This document shows, one piece after another, positions 17,583-28,212 of a stretch of DNA of 64,000 nucleotides. The position numbers and the translations under genes are program-made. The notes beneath the pieces are model-generated. The model searched no databases, was not told the origin of the DNA, and saw only the letters and a list, made by a program, of their open reading frames with translations. Source of the DNA: Ashinkailepas kermadecensis (taxonomy: Eukaryota; Arthropoda; Thecostraca; Neolepadidae). The stretch lies in the NCBI GenBank assembly GCA_034440615.1, contig JAOTOM010005154.1, forward strand, positions 1,026,001 through 1,090,000, given 5' to 3'. Every line of letters begins with the position of its first letter. Position 1 is the first letter of the stretch.

Positions 17583-18235
17583 TTTGCACTAGCTCATCGC
17601 TGATGGGCTTACTCAGCAGACTCACTGTACATAAAATCCCGCGGTATGGCAACTGATTTGACAACTAAAACAATTTCGATCGTGACGACGGAGCCCTCCA
17701 CAAGTGAAAACATAAATTGAACCGGTGGTCATCTTAATTCCGGACGCAATAGTTCCGAGTCGTCACGCTATTGATTTCGATGTAAGCCTACTTTCACGGA
17801 TACTGCATGCATCAAATCAACCCGAAACATTCCCACCTCGACAAGAAGTCCGTCGGAGCTGGCTGCACCAGTAATCGGTAGGTATGAAGCTGTGGCCGGG
17901 TAATTAGTTAGTTGGGCTTTGGCGCGTGTCTGCCACTGTGAACGTATATCGCCCGAACTGAAGCTCGACACGACCGAGAGCTAGTATTCACATCGGTGAC
18001 ACCGCTGCATGAGCTAGCTCTATGAAGGAGCATGTAGCATATCCTCATCACAAATGGGGCCAGGAGCGGCCACAGTCGACCCGACCGCCGCCCATCTCTC
18101 CCAGCAGCTCCCGTGTGCAGCACCATCACCCACTCTGGCCCACTTTCCGCCACCTGGGCGGGCGTCAGCGGCTGGGATCTGCGTCCACCGCGTCCACTCT
18201 GTCCACCCGGACGTCGTTCGGCGCGTCCGCCCGCG
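17583..18235 (-). other. Probable 3' UTR or 3' flank of the filamin-like gene
   Basis: No further exon is recognised downstream of the stop. The part next to the stop is GC-rich, while 17600-18000 is mixed. UTR extent is unknown. Confidence 0.35.
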
Positions 18236-18445
18236 CTAGTGCGACACCTTGACCATGAGGTCGACGTGGCGCGTGCCGGCGCCCGCCTGCACGTGCACGC
18301 GGTACCAGCCGGGCTGGCTGACCCAGTAGACCACCTGGTAGTAGTCGCCGTGCAGGTGGCACACCTCGGCGCCAGTCACTGTGTCGGCGCGCCAGCTGTA
18401 CAGGCGCACACTGCCCGCCGCCTCACTGCACTCGGGCACCCACAG
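18236..18445 (-). CDS. Terminal exon of the filamin-like gene: second half of a filamin-type Ig repeat
   Basis: Exon of 70 codons including the TAG stop at 18238-18236. The acceptor is TCTCGCGTTTCAG, and the first codon CTG starts in phase 0, matching the phase-0 donor at 26963. Joined to that exon it completes a filamin-type immunoglobulin repeat: GPGMCQGKVAVVNRFQ from upstream, then LWVPECSEAAGSVRLYSW, GDYYQVVYWVSQPGWYRVHV and VDLMVKV here. This gives the GPG start, F-x-V strand, AG-G-S turn, Y-x-V-x-Y strand and the P-G-x-Y-x-V strand of the family. In filamins the last repeat often mediates dimerisation; whether this one does is unknown. It is GC-rich with strong GC3, unlike the intron beside it. 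Confidence 0.8.
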   Translation of the reverse strand: MWVPECSEAAGSVRLYSWRADTVTGAEVCHLHGDYYQVVYWVSQPGWYRVHVQAGAGTRHVDLMVKVSH

Positions 18446-18680
18446 CTGAAACGCGAGACGGGCGTCACGTCCGGCAGTACCGGCAACAGCACCAGTGGTA
18501 CGGCACCCACGGCACCAGTGGCACAGCACCCACGGCACCGGTGGTACAGCACCCACAGCTGAAACGCGAGACGGGCGTCACGTCCGGCAGTGCCGGCAAC
18601 AGCACCAGTGGTACAGCACCCACGGCACCAGTGGCACAGCACCCACGGCACCAGTAGTACAGCACCCACAGCTGAAACAC
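18446..18680 (-). repeat. Triplicated splice-acceptor array, 113-bp unit
   Basis: On the minus strand the end TTTCAG|CTGTGGGTGC at the true exon (boundary 18446/18445) recurs with boundaries at 18559/18558 and 18672/18671, exactly 113 bp apart each time. Upstream text ACGCCCGTCTCGCG is copied with it in the middle copy. Shorter GGTGCC-GTGGGTGC sub-repeats fill each unit. Because 113 is not a multiple of three, use of an outer acceptor would shift the frame. Confidence 0.85.
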
Positions 18681-18720
18681 GACAAGGTTGGGAGTTCGAG
18701 TGAGATGGTGTAGAGGAAGG

Positions 18721-18882
<162 letters not shown>

Positions 18883-20559
18883 GCCATCCATGCAAAAGGC
18901 AATTCTCAGCTGATTTCAGTGTCGGCCTGGAGAATGCATGTACACTATCTTCGCACTCTTGTGTATTGACTCACTGCGCACAAAACCAGGTCGTTACCAG
19001 GTTTTGATCCAAATAACCTCCGTGTATGCATCCGCATAAGAAATAATGCACCGGATGCAAATGCATACCAAGACAATGCTCTACTTAACAATATATCATA
19101 ACAACCTAAAATATGAACACTCAGTTGAAGTTGCACATCAGGTAATCGCAAGGTAAATGTACTTAACTCCATAAGTTATATATAGTTACTAGTTGTGTTA
19201 TCTTTTAGCGAGCACGAAATATATTAAACAGACGATCCCATCTAGATGATTGAGATTCAGTAGCCGTTGCGAAAAGCCCTCTCGCATCTTCTCGGCCGTA
19301 GGCGTTGTGAGCAGACATCTTCCGTCTTCATCACGTTCAGCGATTTCACAGCGCACCAACCCGGTCCCAGTTCTCTGGAGCATGCACTTACATCACGTGG
19401 CCACCATTGCACGGACCCTGTGCTGTCCCAGGCCGGCAGCGCCGAGGGGCGCTGGGAGCCGCTCTCCCCAATCAATTTTGCAAGTGTTGGCAGGTCGTGC
19501 GGTCGAGTGACAGACAGCTCGCCATGTAGTCGGCGGCGGCGGCGGTGGTGGCGGCCGGGGCATGGGTGTGCCGAGCTCGCTGCGCCACTGACGGTTCGGT
19601 CACAGATACGCCCGGCGACCCTGTTCGGCTGCCACAATTAGACTAATGAAGACTTTTGCCGGGCTCATTAGAACCGATTTGGCCGCGAAAATTGCGCGAT
19701 CCGGATGTCGCACAAGACGGCGCCTGCACGACATTGGCGCGGCCGCGCATGATTGATGCGACGGCGCCGACAGCGTGGGCTTCTACAACCGGAGCTACTA
19801 TATCTCACCGGCGGAAGAGGAGCGCTGCATGAGGGGTGTGGATTCACGCAACCTGTTGCGGAAGTGTGGCGCTTGTTTTGGTCGGTCGTGGCAGCTAAAT
19901 AATTCACACGTCGTCAGGGGACGAGCAGGATTTTGTTTTGCTGGGTACGCTGAAAAGTTGTACATTTGATATTTATTGTCTATGTTTTTCTGATAACTAT
20001 GAACAAAATACAGTGCGTGGTATGTCAAAAACCACGTGCAACTATCATGAGAGTGACATTGCACTGTGTGTTGATGGCACTGTGTGTGGATTGCACCTTT
20101 TACTGCATTTCGTATAATAGGCCATAATATATATATATATATATGTAATTAACTAGTAATTATATTGATTATACAATAATAATTTAGCATTATATAATAT
20201 AATATAGCATGAATTTTCAGCCATTTCACATCCTATTTTTTTTTTTGGGGGGGGGAATAACTTGACAAGTACATTTGACGTGAATGATATGTTAGCAATA
20301 TGCATTTCAAACCCAGCCGCAACTTTTGGTCTCATAGTGTTTTGCAGTGCAACAAAAATAAATAGCCACTGCCTGCCAGCCACTGCTAGCCACAACAGCC
20401 ACAGCCAGAAAAACTCTGGGGTCGTGCTTTTTAAGCATTGTGCAACGAAGTTAGCTTCTGACACTCGTTAGCAAAGAAATATGCCGCATAATTATAGCTA
20501 CACCCATATGTTCTGACTTCTCAGGTCCGTCATGGACCCTCGGATCCGAGGCAGCCACA
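18883..20559. other. Intron sequence, no further feature
   Basis: A GC-rich stretch at 19240-19800 has open frames on both strands but no recognisable exon. A short TA tract is at 20128-20144 and a T/G homopolymer run at 20237-20256. Confidence 0.5.
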
Positions 20560-21115
20560 ACTGTACGTATGTGCAAATGTACGTAAGCGCAAATCCACGC
20601 AAGCGCAAATGTACGCAAGCGCAAATGTACGCAAGCGCAAAAGTACGTAAGTGCGCAGAAGTACGCAAGCGCAACTGTACGTAAGCGCAAATGTACGTAA
20701 GCGCAAATGTACGTAAGCGCAAATGTGCGTGGGCACAAATGTACGTAATCGAAGATGTACGTAAACACAAAAGTGCGGCCAAGCAAATGTGCGTAAATGC
20801 AAAGGTACGCCACCACAAATTTACGTAAGCGCAAATGTGCATCAACAGAAAAATATGCATGACAAAAGTATGCAAGCACGAATGTACCTAAGCACAAAAG
20901 TACGTAAGCGTAAATGTACATATGTTCCAAGGTACGTACATTTGCGCACATATATATTTGTGGCTACGTAAAATTTCTTACGTACATTTGCTCTTCCATA
21001 TATATGCCATACATACATTTGCCATACTTACTTTTACGCGTACATACATCTGCGCTTACGTGCATCTGCCACACGTACATTTGCCGTTACGTACATTCGC
21101 CGTTACGGACATTTG
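20560..21115. repeat. 16-bp tandem array that flips orientation
   Basis: From 20560 to about 20925 the unit is AAGCGCAAATGTACGT in direct orientation, about 20 diverging copies. From about 20930 to 21115 the same unit appears as its reverse complement (ACGTACATTTGCGCTT), about 10 copies. The switch lies near the self-complementary GTACATATG / GGTACGTAC text. The two arms could pair as a long imperfect hairpin. Long Leu/Thr/Tyr-rich frames are translations of the unit. Confidence 0.9.
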
Positions 21116-21945
21116 TTCTGGAATCGTCGGTGTCTGCCCGCTGTTGTCCGTTGGAAATGGCGTATGACGAGTTGTCGCCATTTTGCTGCTGATAATCCCG
21201 ACCAATAAATGGACGACGAATGGCTGTTGCAATTTCGAGCAAGTTGTTGGGGAGCGAGATCAAACCCGGGCTATCACAGCCAGGAGAATGCAATTGCAGG
21301 TCAATGAGAAGCACGTGAATTATTCGAGCGGCATGGACGCACCCGAATTATTAAAGCTTCCCCCGAATCTCAAGTGCACATTAACAAAACACAGTTCATG
21401 TGAGTTGCTTGTGTCGGAAGATATTCCAACATAAACATGGAGTAAAAAGGATGGAATGATAACAGGTGCCAGAAAGGAAAAATGTTGAGGAATCTGTGCC
21501 AACAAATAATGTGTGGCGCAGGAGGAATCAATGAAATCTGGAGGGAACAAATTGTACATAGCAAAAGGCAATGGGGGAAATATCAAAAAGTTTGCTTTAA
21601 AAAAAATGCTTGGGATAATATGCCTACGAATTGAACATATTGCTGAGGATATGCAGTATGTACCAATCCCACCTTACCATCCAAGATAAAAACATTCAAT
21701 TCCTGATGCTGATTACCGAAGCTTTGGGGACTCAAAGATTAGCCCCCTTCGGAGTTCTTGGAAAGGGCAGGGTTGGTCCAACCCTCGATCTGCGCTTGAC
21801 CATGAGTGGTAGGCTGTTCACAGATACCAGTTGCATCCCCCTTTGCACTTGGAACCCGCCTTAAAATTTCGGCTGGATCCACCGGTGCAAATATCTGCCT
21901 TTAGATTTTCGCATGAGCAAAACATGGCCATTAGCGACAGGCGCA
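21116..21945. other. Intron sequence, no feature recognised
   Basis: AT-rich, no exon or repeat recognised. Confidence 0.5.
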
Positions 21946-22857
21946 CGCTTTGACCTGGAGACAGTCATGTCCATGACTTGACCTACCTTTGATCTAGACA
22001 CAGCCATGTCCATGACTTGACCTACCTTTGATCTAGACACAGCCAGGCCGTGACTTGACCTACCTTTGACCTGGACACAGCCACGTCCGTGACTTGACCT
22101 ACCTTTAATCTAGACACAGCCATGCCGTGACTTGACCTACCTTTGACCTGGACACAGCCATGTCCGTGACTTGACCTACCTTTGATCTAGACACAGCCAT
22201 GCCGTGACTTGACCTACCTTTTATCTAGACACAGCCATGCCGTGACTCTACCTACCTTTGATCTAGACACAGTCATGCCATGACTTGACCTAGCTTTGAC
22301 CTGGACAAAGTCATGTCCGTGACTTGACATACCTTTCACCTAGACATAGTCATACGGTGACTTGACCTACCTTTGACCTAGACACAGTCATGTCCATGAC
22401 TTGACCTACATTTGACCTGGAGACAGTCATGTCCGTGACTTGACCTACCTTTGATCTAGACACAGCCATGCCGTGACTTGACCTACCTTTGATCTAGACA
22501 CAGCCATGCCGTGACTTGACCTACCTTTAACCTGGACAAAGTCATGTCTGTGACTTGACATACCTTTCACCTAGACATAGTCATACGGTGACTTGACCTA
22601 CCTTTGACCTAGACACAGTCATGTCCATGACTTGACCTACCTTTGACCTGGAGACAGTCATGTCCGTGACCTGACCTACCTTTGACCTGGAGAAAGTCAT
22701 GTCCATGACTTGAGCTACCTTTCACCTAGACATAGTCATACCGTGACTTGATCTACCTTTGACCTAGACACGTCATGGCCATGACTTGACCTACCTTTGA
22801 CCTAGACACAGTCTTGGCCATGACTTGACCTACTTTTGACCTAGACACAGTCCTGGC
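21946..22857. repeat. Satellite of about 22 units of 38-42 bp rich in TGACCT pairs
   Basis: Unit: GTGACTTGACCTACCTTTGA, then YCTAGACACAGYCATG with small length changes. On the minus strand the core reads AGGTCAAAGGTAGGTCA, that is AGGTCA-N5-AGGTCA, a DR5 arrangement. By eye about ten units keep both hexamers perfect; the others carry AGATCA, AGGTGA or TTGACC-type changes in one half. DR5 is the classical RAR/RXR site and single extended half-sites suit FTZ-F1/ERR-type receptors, but the sequence does not show that it is regulatory. Confidence 0.92.
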
Positions 22858-23600
22858 CTGCTAGGGATGGTGTTGGGACAACAGATCAGGGTGGAGTTAT
22901 CAACAGAAGTTGCTCAGGCAATGCATTGGTTACTTTAGCAAAACGTATATTTTTAATTTAGCATATGGCGCATGGGAAGACAAATCCCACCTAGGGAGCA
23001 CCAGAACAGCACATACACCGTGTGCACCTGTTGGGTATTGCCCAGGAAAGCTTCACTGAGGTGTTAGGCTATACTAAAGGAATTAACTTACTTCCAAGCC
23101 ATACGGAAACCACGATATGCTTGGTAATATGTCAGAAAATACGCTACGGTTTTCGCGCATTCATAGCTGTTGATGGATTTTGTCAGTCCACGAATGGGAC
23201 GTTGAGAAGCATTACAATGCCATTGACAAATATTAAGGTCGTATTGGCACTGGAAATAAAACAATCTGATAGTCTCTGCGCCAGCAGAGCTCATTTCATA
23301 TACCGCTGTGCTGCGCCAGGACAGGAACCACTCTGCTGCTGCATCAAGACAGGAACCACTCTTCTGTATCAGGATAAGAACAGCATTTGCTGTCATGACG
23401 CCGATACAACACGGTCGAAAAAAAAGTTTCAAGAAGAGGGCACTATTATGATGCAGGTTCGCAGAGATCATTATTTAGAGAGCAGGTCCGGCCTTGAGTG
23501 AAGAAGGAACGATTTGAAAAGATACACAAAAAGATGCTCTGGTTGAAACAATGCAGCAGATAGGGCAGGTCGGACCGGATCGGGTCGAGACAGGTCGTGT
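22858..23600. other. Intron sequence, no feature recognised
   Basis: Open frames on both strands near 23022-23500 overlap and show no domain. CAGGAACCACTCTKCTG is repeated twice near 23330-23370. Confidence 0.5.
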
Positions 23601-23602
23601 CG

Positions 23603-23705
23603 GATTGGTTCCAGTCCAGTCGGATTGGTTCCGGTCCAATCGGATTGGTTCCAGTCAAGTCGGATTGGTTCCAGTCAAGTCGGATTGGTTCCGGTTCAGT
23701 CTGAT
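23603..23705. repeat. 20-bp tandem repeat TCGGATTGGTTCCAGTCAAG, 5 copies
   Basis: Five near-perfect 20-bp units directly beside the GGGTCGGGACGGG array, with the same unit length, so the two may share an origin. Confidence 0.95.
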
Positions 23706-23720
23706 TTGATCGGAACTTGT

Positions 23721-24280
23721 GGGATCGGGTCGGGACGGGTGGTGTCGGGTCGGGACGGGTGGTGTCGGGTCGGGACGGGTGGTGTCGGGTCGGGACGGGT
23801 GGTGTCGGGTCGGGACGGGTGGTGTCGGGTCGGGACGGGTGGGATCGGGTCGGGACGGGTGGTGTTGGGTCGGGACGGGTGGGATCGGGTCGGGACGGGT
23901 GGTGTCGGGTCGGGACGGGTGGTGTCGGGTCGGGACGGGTGGTGTCGGGTCGGGACGGGTGGGATCGGGTCGGGACGGGTGGGATCGGGTCGGGACGGGT
24001 GGGGTCGGGTCGGGACGGGTGGTGTCGGGTCGGGACGGGTGGGATCGGGTCGGGACGGGTGGTGTCGGGTCGGGACGGGTGGTGTCGGGTCGGGACGGGT
24101 GGTGTCGGGTCGGGACGGGTGGTGTCGGGTCGGGACGGGTGGTGTCGGGTCGGGACGGGTGGTGTCGGGTCGGGACGGGTGGTGTCGGGTCGGGACGGGT
24201 GGTGTCGGGTCGGGACGGGTGGTGTCGGGTCGGGACGGGTGGTGTCGGGTCGGGACGGGTGGTGTCGGGTCGGGTCAGGT
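23721..24280. repeat. 20-bp G-rich minisatellite, 28 copies
   Basis: Head-to-tail units GGTGTCGGGTCGGGACGGGT, with a GGGATC variant in several. The plus strand has at least three GGG runs per unit separated by two or more bases, the pattern of G-quadruplex formation. Open frames of 200-300 codons on both strands are repeat translations. Confidence 0.98.
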
Positions 24281-24289
24281 TCGATCAGG

Positions 24290-24760
24290 GGGCTCACATC
24301 AACTCGTTCCACATACGTGTAGCCGGTTTACTCGCGACTATGACTTTGGTCGTACGGCGGCAGCGGCGGCGGCCGCCGGCCCGCGCCAATTGGCTCGAAG
24401 ACCTCGTGCCGGGTCAAGCGACGGCGACCTGCCATTGGTGCAAAAGGCGCCGGGTCGGCGTGCGATTGGTGGACTGGTTGTGTGTGGGGGGCGGGCCGGC
24501 TGGTCGATTGAGGAAGCCAGGTGACAGCCGTCTGAGTACGTCAGGCACGGCGGATTCGAGCCGACACCCTGGCTCGAAACGGTCGACAGAACCGAATGTA
24601 GAATACAGGTCCGGCGATTGGCGGCTGTAGTGAGGGGCGGTCGGTGCTGGCGGAACACGGAGGCAGCGGGAATTGGGCGGTCCAGCGGAAACCTCGCGCC
24701 GAGCCTGCCTTGGCGGGATCTGCGAGACTGGTGCGATGCAGTTTGTGAGCCTTTTGTCCG
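24290..24760. promoter_or_regulatory. GC-rich island with several CCAAT boxes, possible promoter or enhancer
   Basis: CpG-rich sequence with ATTGG/CCAAT cores at about 24391, 24434, 24464, 24616 and 24672, the last as ATTGGGCGG next to an Sp1-like GGGCGG. It sits in the last intron of the filamin-like gene. No TATA box or clear first exon is visible, so a promoter call is tentative. Confidence 0.3.
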
Positions 24761-24786
24761 ATATTTAGCGTCCTATTCGATGTAAC

Positions 24787-25012
24787 GTGGCGGTGGCGCT
24801 GCGGTTCTTCTCGTCGTCAGCGCGTGGTGACAGGCCTGTCTTCTCGTCGTCAGCGCGTGGTGACAGGCCTGTCTTCTCGTCGTCAGCGCGTGGTGACAGG
24901 CCTGTCTTCTCGTCGTAAGCGGTCGTCGTGGCTGGCTTGTCTTCTCGTCGTCAGCGCGTGGTGACTGGCCCGTCTTCTCGTCGTCAGCGCCTGGTATCGT
25001 CAGCGCCTGTCT
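24787..25012. repeat. 33-bp tandem repeat, about 6 copies
   Basis: Units of TCTTCTCGTCGTCAGCGCG followed by TGGTGACAGGCCTG, with later copies diverged or shortened. The plus strand resembles a repeated acceptor (TCTTCTCGTCGTCAG), but no exon is recognisable at either edge. Confidence 0.92.
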
Positions 25013-25124
25013 TCTTGTTTGTCGATGGTCTTCTCATGTGCACGATGCTTTCTTGACGGCGCGATGCTCGCACGTTCTTTGCAGTGTTGCCGGCCTGAGT
25101 GTTGCCGTCGGCAGCTGACGCTCG

Positions 25125-25212
25125 AGCTGCGTGAGCGAGTCAGTGCTCACGCTGCGTGAGTGAGTGAGTCAGTGCTCACGCTGCGTGAGTGAGTCAGTGC
25201 TCACGCTGCCCG
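25125..25212. repeat. Short tandem repeat of GTCAGTGCTCACGCTGCGTG type
   Basis: Three to four units of about 25-29 bp with a GTGAGTGA link. Confidence 0.85.
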
Positions 25213-26656
25213 CGGGCTGGCGTGTACGCTGCATCACCATCATCATCATCAGACTGGCGCTTGTGTTAATCTCCAGTGTCTCCGCTCGCGCTTGTTTTAG
25301 ACAGGCCTGGATGCACACTGGTCCTCAGCTGGTCTCGGCTCGCGTCAGTCTTCGGCGGACCTAGACTCACGCTGGGCTTAGATGTACCTGAGCCCACGCT
25401 GGTTGTCGGCGATCCTCGGCCCGAGGTGCCGTTCGGCGATCCTCGGCCTGCGCTGGTGTTCGGCGAGTGGTGCTCGCCTGGAGCCGACGGTTTGCCGGTG
25501 CTGCCAGATTGCTACAGCTGCTGACACCCTGGTGATGTGGCCGTCTACACGATAAGCGCTGTGCTCGTGTCTCTTGATGTTACATATCTCAATGGAGATC
25601 TGATATGTCACAAAAAGTCGTTAACAAGAGCCAAAATGGCTTACAAATGTGTCAAAAGCGGCCTGACAAGTTCCAGCATGGTCCTTCCCAACGTCTCAAT
25701 GCTCAATATCAAACCTTAAAATAGCACTCACCGATCCAAAAAAGGGCCCTCAGAGTGTGTGCACCACAAGGTACGTTAAGGCCTTCAAAGGCGCTGATGC
25801 GTCACAAAAGCCCAATCACAGCCCTCACTCTGGTTCGCAGAGCCCTCCACGGGCCATCACAAGCTCTCGTGTCACCTTGATAAGAGTAATCTCAGTCTTG
25901 AGCACAAGCATAGGCTGTGCAGAGGTACCTGGGTGGACAGGTGCACAGGTGAAGTCAGAACCTCTTGGAGGCATCAAGCCAAAAGTGGCCTGAATCTTTC
26001 AGGAGAGCATGTATCCCCTTTCCCCTCATTGGGTGCGACGCTGCTTTAACTCTTGGTGAATATATGAGTGCTGTGTGTGAACGTTGTGGTGTCCTCAAGG
26101 CATAACGGTGGTGTGATAGATGATGTGTGACGTCCATAATTTATTGTCGTCAGTGTCGTCGAGCAATTCCGGCTGAACGTTCACCTGCTTGGGCATACAT
26201 TAGGCCGATAATAAACAGCAGACTGGACATAGATCCCTGCGTTAGACTGGCAGTGGATGATTTGATATCTGAATAGGAGTCAGTTTGGACTTGGAAAATC
26301 AGACTTTGCCGCCGGTGTAGCGGAATGAGGTCATTGTCCCAACGGCCCCATTTGCGCGCATTCGTGCTTCTTGTCCTCTTCTGACCATTTGATGTCACAA
26401 TCTGAGTCAGGAGCGCCGTGTCCCATGTTTTTGTGGAGTCTGAGCCCAACCCTCTTTGCCTTGGCCCCTCAAACTTCTCACTCTCTTAACATCGGACCAT
26501 CTGGGGTGGGCCCCACCAACAAAATTGCCAACACTCATTGCCTATCTGCATTTGGTCGCCCCAATAATATCGACACTTGAAACTGGAAAACGTCTAAGTA
26601 TCCAGCATCGACGCCACACATACCACGCAACGCTCGCCAGTCTCCAGGTGGAGCGG
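25213..26656. other. Intron sequence, no feature recognised
   Basis: Short CATCAT run near 25240 and a CTCGGCGATCCTCGGC doublet near 25410-25450. No exon seen. Confidence 0.5.
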
Positions 26657-26962
26657 CACGTGCGCTCCCACCGCAGCCTCACCTCACGTGCGCTCCCAAC
26701 GCATCCTCACCTCACGTGCGCTCCCACTACAGCCTCACCTCACGTGCGCTCCCACTACAGCCTCACCTCACGTGCGCTCCAACTACAGCCTCACCTCACG
26801 TGCGCTCCCACTGCAGCCTCACCTCACGTGCGCTCCCACCGCAGCCTCACCTCACGTGCGCTCCCTCTGCAGCCTCACCTCACGTGCGCTCCCACTGCAG
26901 CCTCACCTCACGTGCGCTCCCACCGCAGCCTCACCTCACGTGCGCTCCCACCGCAGCCTCAC
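26657..26962 (-). repeat. Splice-donor array, 28-bp unit, about 11 copies
   Basis: On the minus strand the true donor TTCCAG|GTGAGGCTGCGG (boundary 26963/26962) begins a perfect-period 28-bp array whose every unit restarts with GGTGAGGCTGC or a close variant. Nearly all copies keep AG|GTGAG, so about eleven strong-looking donors stand in a row. Reading on from the exon reaches TGA within the first unit (VRLRWERT, stop), so any outer donor would give a truncated product. Confidence 0.93.
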
Positions 26963-28212
26963 CTGGAATCGGTTGACGACCGCCACCTTGCCCTGGCACA
27001 TGCCCGGCCCGAACACGACGATGCCGCCGGCGTCGTGACGCGTCAGCTCGAGCTGCTGGCCGTGCGGCGTCAGGCGGGGCGAGAGGGCGCCGGCCGAGGC
27101 CGGCCGCCGCAGCCGGCGGCCGGTCGCCGGCGGCGCGGTGGCGCCGACGGCGTCACCGCACGACGACCCGCTGTCGGCGCCGGTCGAGCGCGGCCGTGTC
27201 GACCACACGCCCAGCTCGTCCTCCGGTGGGCGCTGGCCGGGCGACAGGCCGAGCGGCGGCAGCGAGCGGCCGCGGTCGGACACGAGCCGGTGGCGGCGCG
27301 CCTGGCGCGCCAGCGCCGCGTCGTCGTCGCCGCGGATGCGGCCGTCGCGCAGGTCGCGGAAGTAGCGTCGGATGGCGTCCAGCCGGGCGGACGCGGCGTC
27401 CGACGACAGCCGGTCCAGCTGGCGCGACGACAGCTGCCGCTCGCCGAGCGTCACCACGAGGCGGGGGGACGCCGGCCGGCCTGCCGCCTGCTGTGACGGA
27501 GGCTCGCCGCGCCAGCCGAGCGGCGACTCCGGCACCTCGTGATGATCCGCACCGACCTGCGGCTCCAACGTCTCGTGATCCGCACCGACCTGCGGCTCCA
27601 ACGTCTCGTGATCCGCACCGACCTGCGGCTCCAACGTCTCGTGATCCGCACCGACCTGCGGCTCCAACGTCTCGTGATCCGCACCGACCTGCGGCTCCAG
27701 CGTCTCGTGATCCGCACCGACCTGCGGCTCCAGCGTCTCGTGATCCGCACCTGGCGGCGGCTGCGGCGGCTTGTCAACGGCAGCCAGCGAGGCCACGTCG
27801 CCAGCGCTCGTGGTCACGTCTCGGCCCAGTCGGTCAGACGTGCCGCCAGCTGCTGGGCCGCTCGTGGTCACGTCTCGGCCCAGTCGGTCAGACGTGCCGC
27901 CAGCTGCTGGGCCGCCGCGCCACAGCGGCGAGGCGGGCCGCTCGCCGGCCGCTCTCAGCGACAGCGAACTCTTGCTCTTGCCGCGCGACCCGGAGAGTCC
28001 GGCCGCGGCGCCACCGCGCTGCCCTGTCGCTGCCGTCGGCCGCACGTCCAGCATGCTCTGGAACTGGCGTCTCGAGTCGGTCAGGGAGCGGTGCCGCGAG
28101 GCGGCGCCGTCTGAGTGGCGTGCCGATCGGTCGAGCTGCTCGAACATGGCTCGCAGCTGGCCGACCCTGCCGGCTGTTGGTGCCGGCTGGGCTGCCACCG
28201 CCGCCGTACCTG
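26963..28212 (-). CDS. Penultimate exon of the filamin-like gene
   Basis: 1250 nt: two bases, then 416 codons. The acceptor CCACTCTGCAG ends at 28213, and the two leading bases complete the codon begun by the phase-1 donor at 38626. The donor TTCCAG|GTGAGG at 26963 is in phase 0. The translation is basic and S/R-rich. It holds a doubled GGTSDRLGRDVTTS segment, six to seven GADHETLEPQV repeats (about residues 155-225), and a helical arginine-rich stretch (DAIRRYFRDLRDGRIRG). It ends in GPGMCQGKVAVVNRFQ, the first strands of a filamin-type repeat completed by the terminal exon. A CAGCAG at the acceptor allows a one-codon NAGNAG alternative. No catalytic domain is visible. Confidence 0.8.
27540..27757 (-). 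repeat. Coding 33-bp minisatellite (GADHETLEPQV)
   Basis: Six to seven in-frame units in the penultimate exon, nearly identical in DNA, so recently homogenised. The unit length is a multiple of three, so copy changes keep the frame. A separate 54-bp in-frame duplication lies next to it at about 27806-27912. Confidence 0.97.

Noticed and set aside
23446..24630. Frames of 200-300 codons on both strands over the G-rich array
   Set aside because: A 20-bp repeat without stops stays open in several frames. The residues are periodic and no domain adjoins them.
26657..26962. CRISPR-like array with regular spacing
   Set aside because: There are no unique spacers; it is a head-to-tail 28-bp repeat made of the adjacent donor, in an animal genome.
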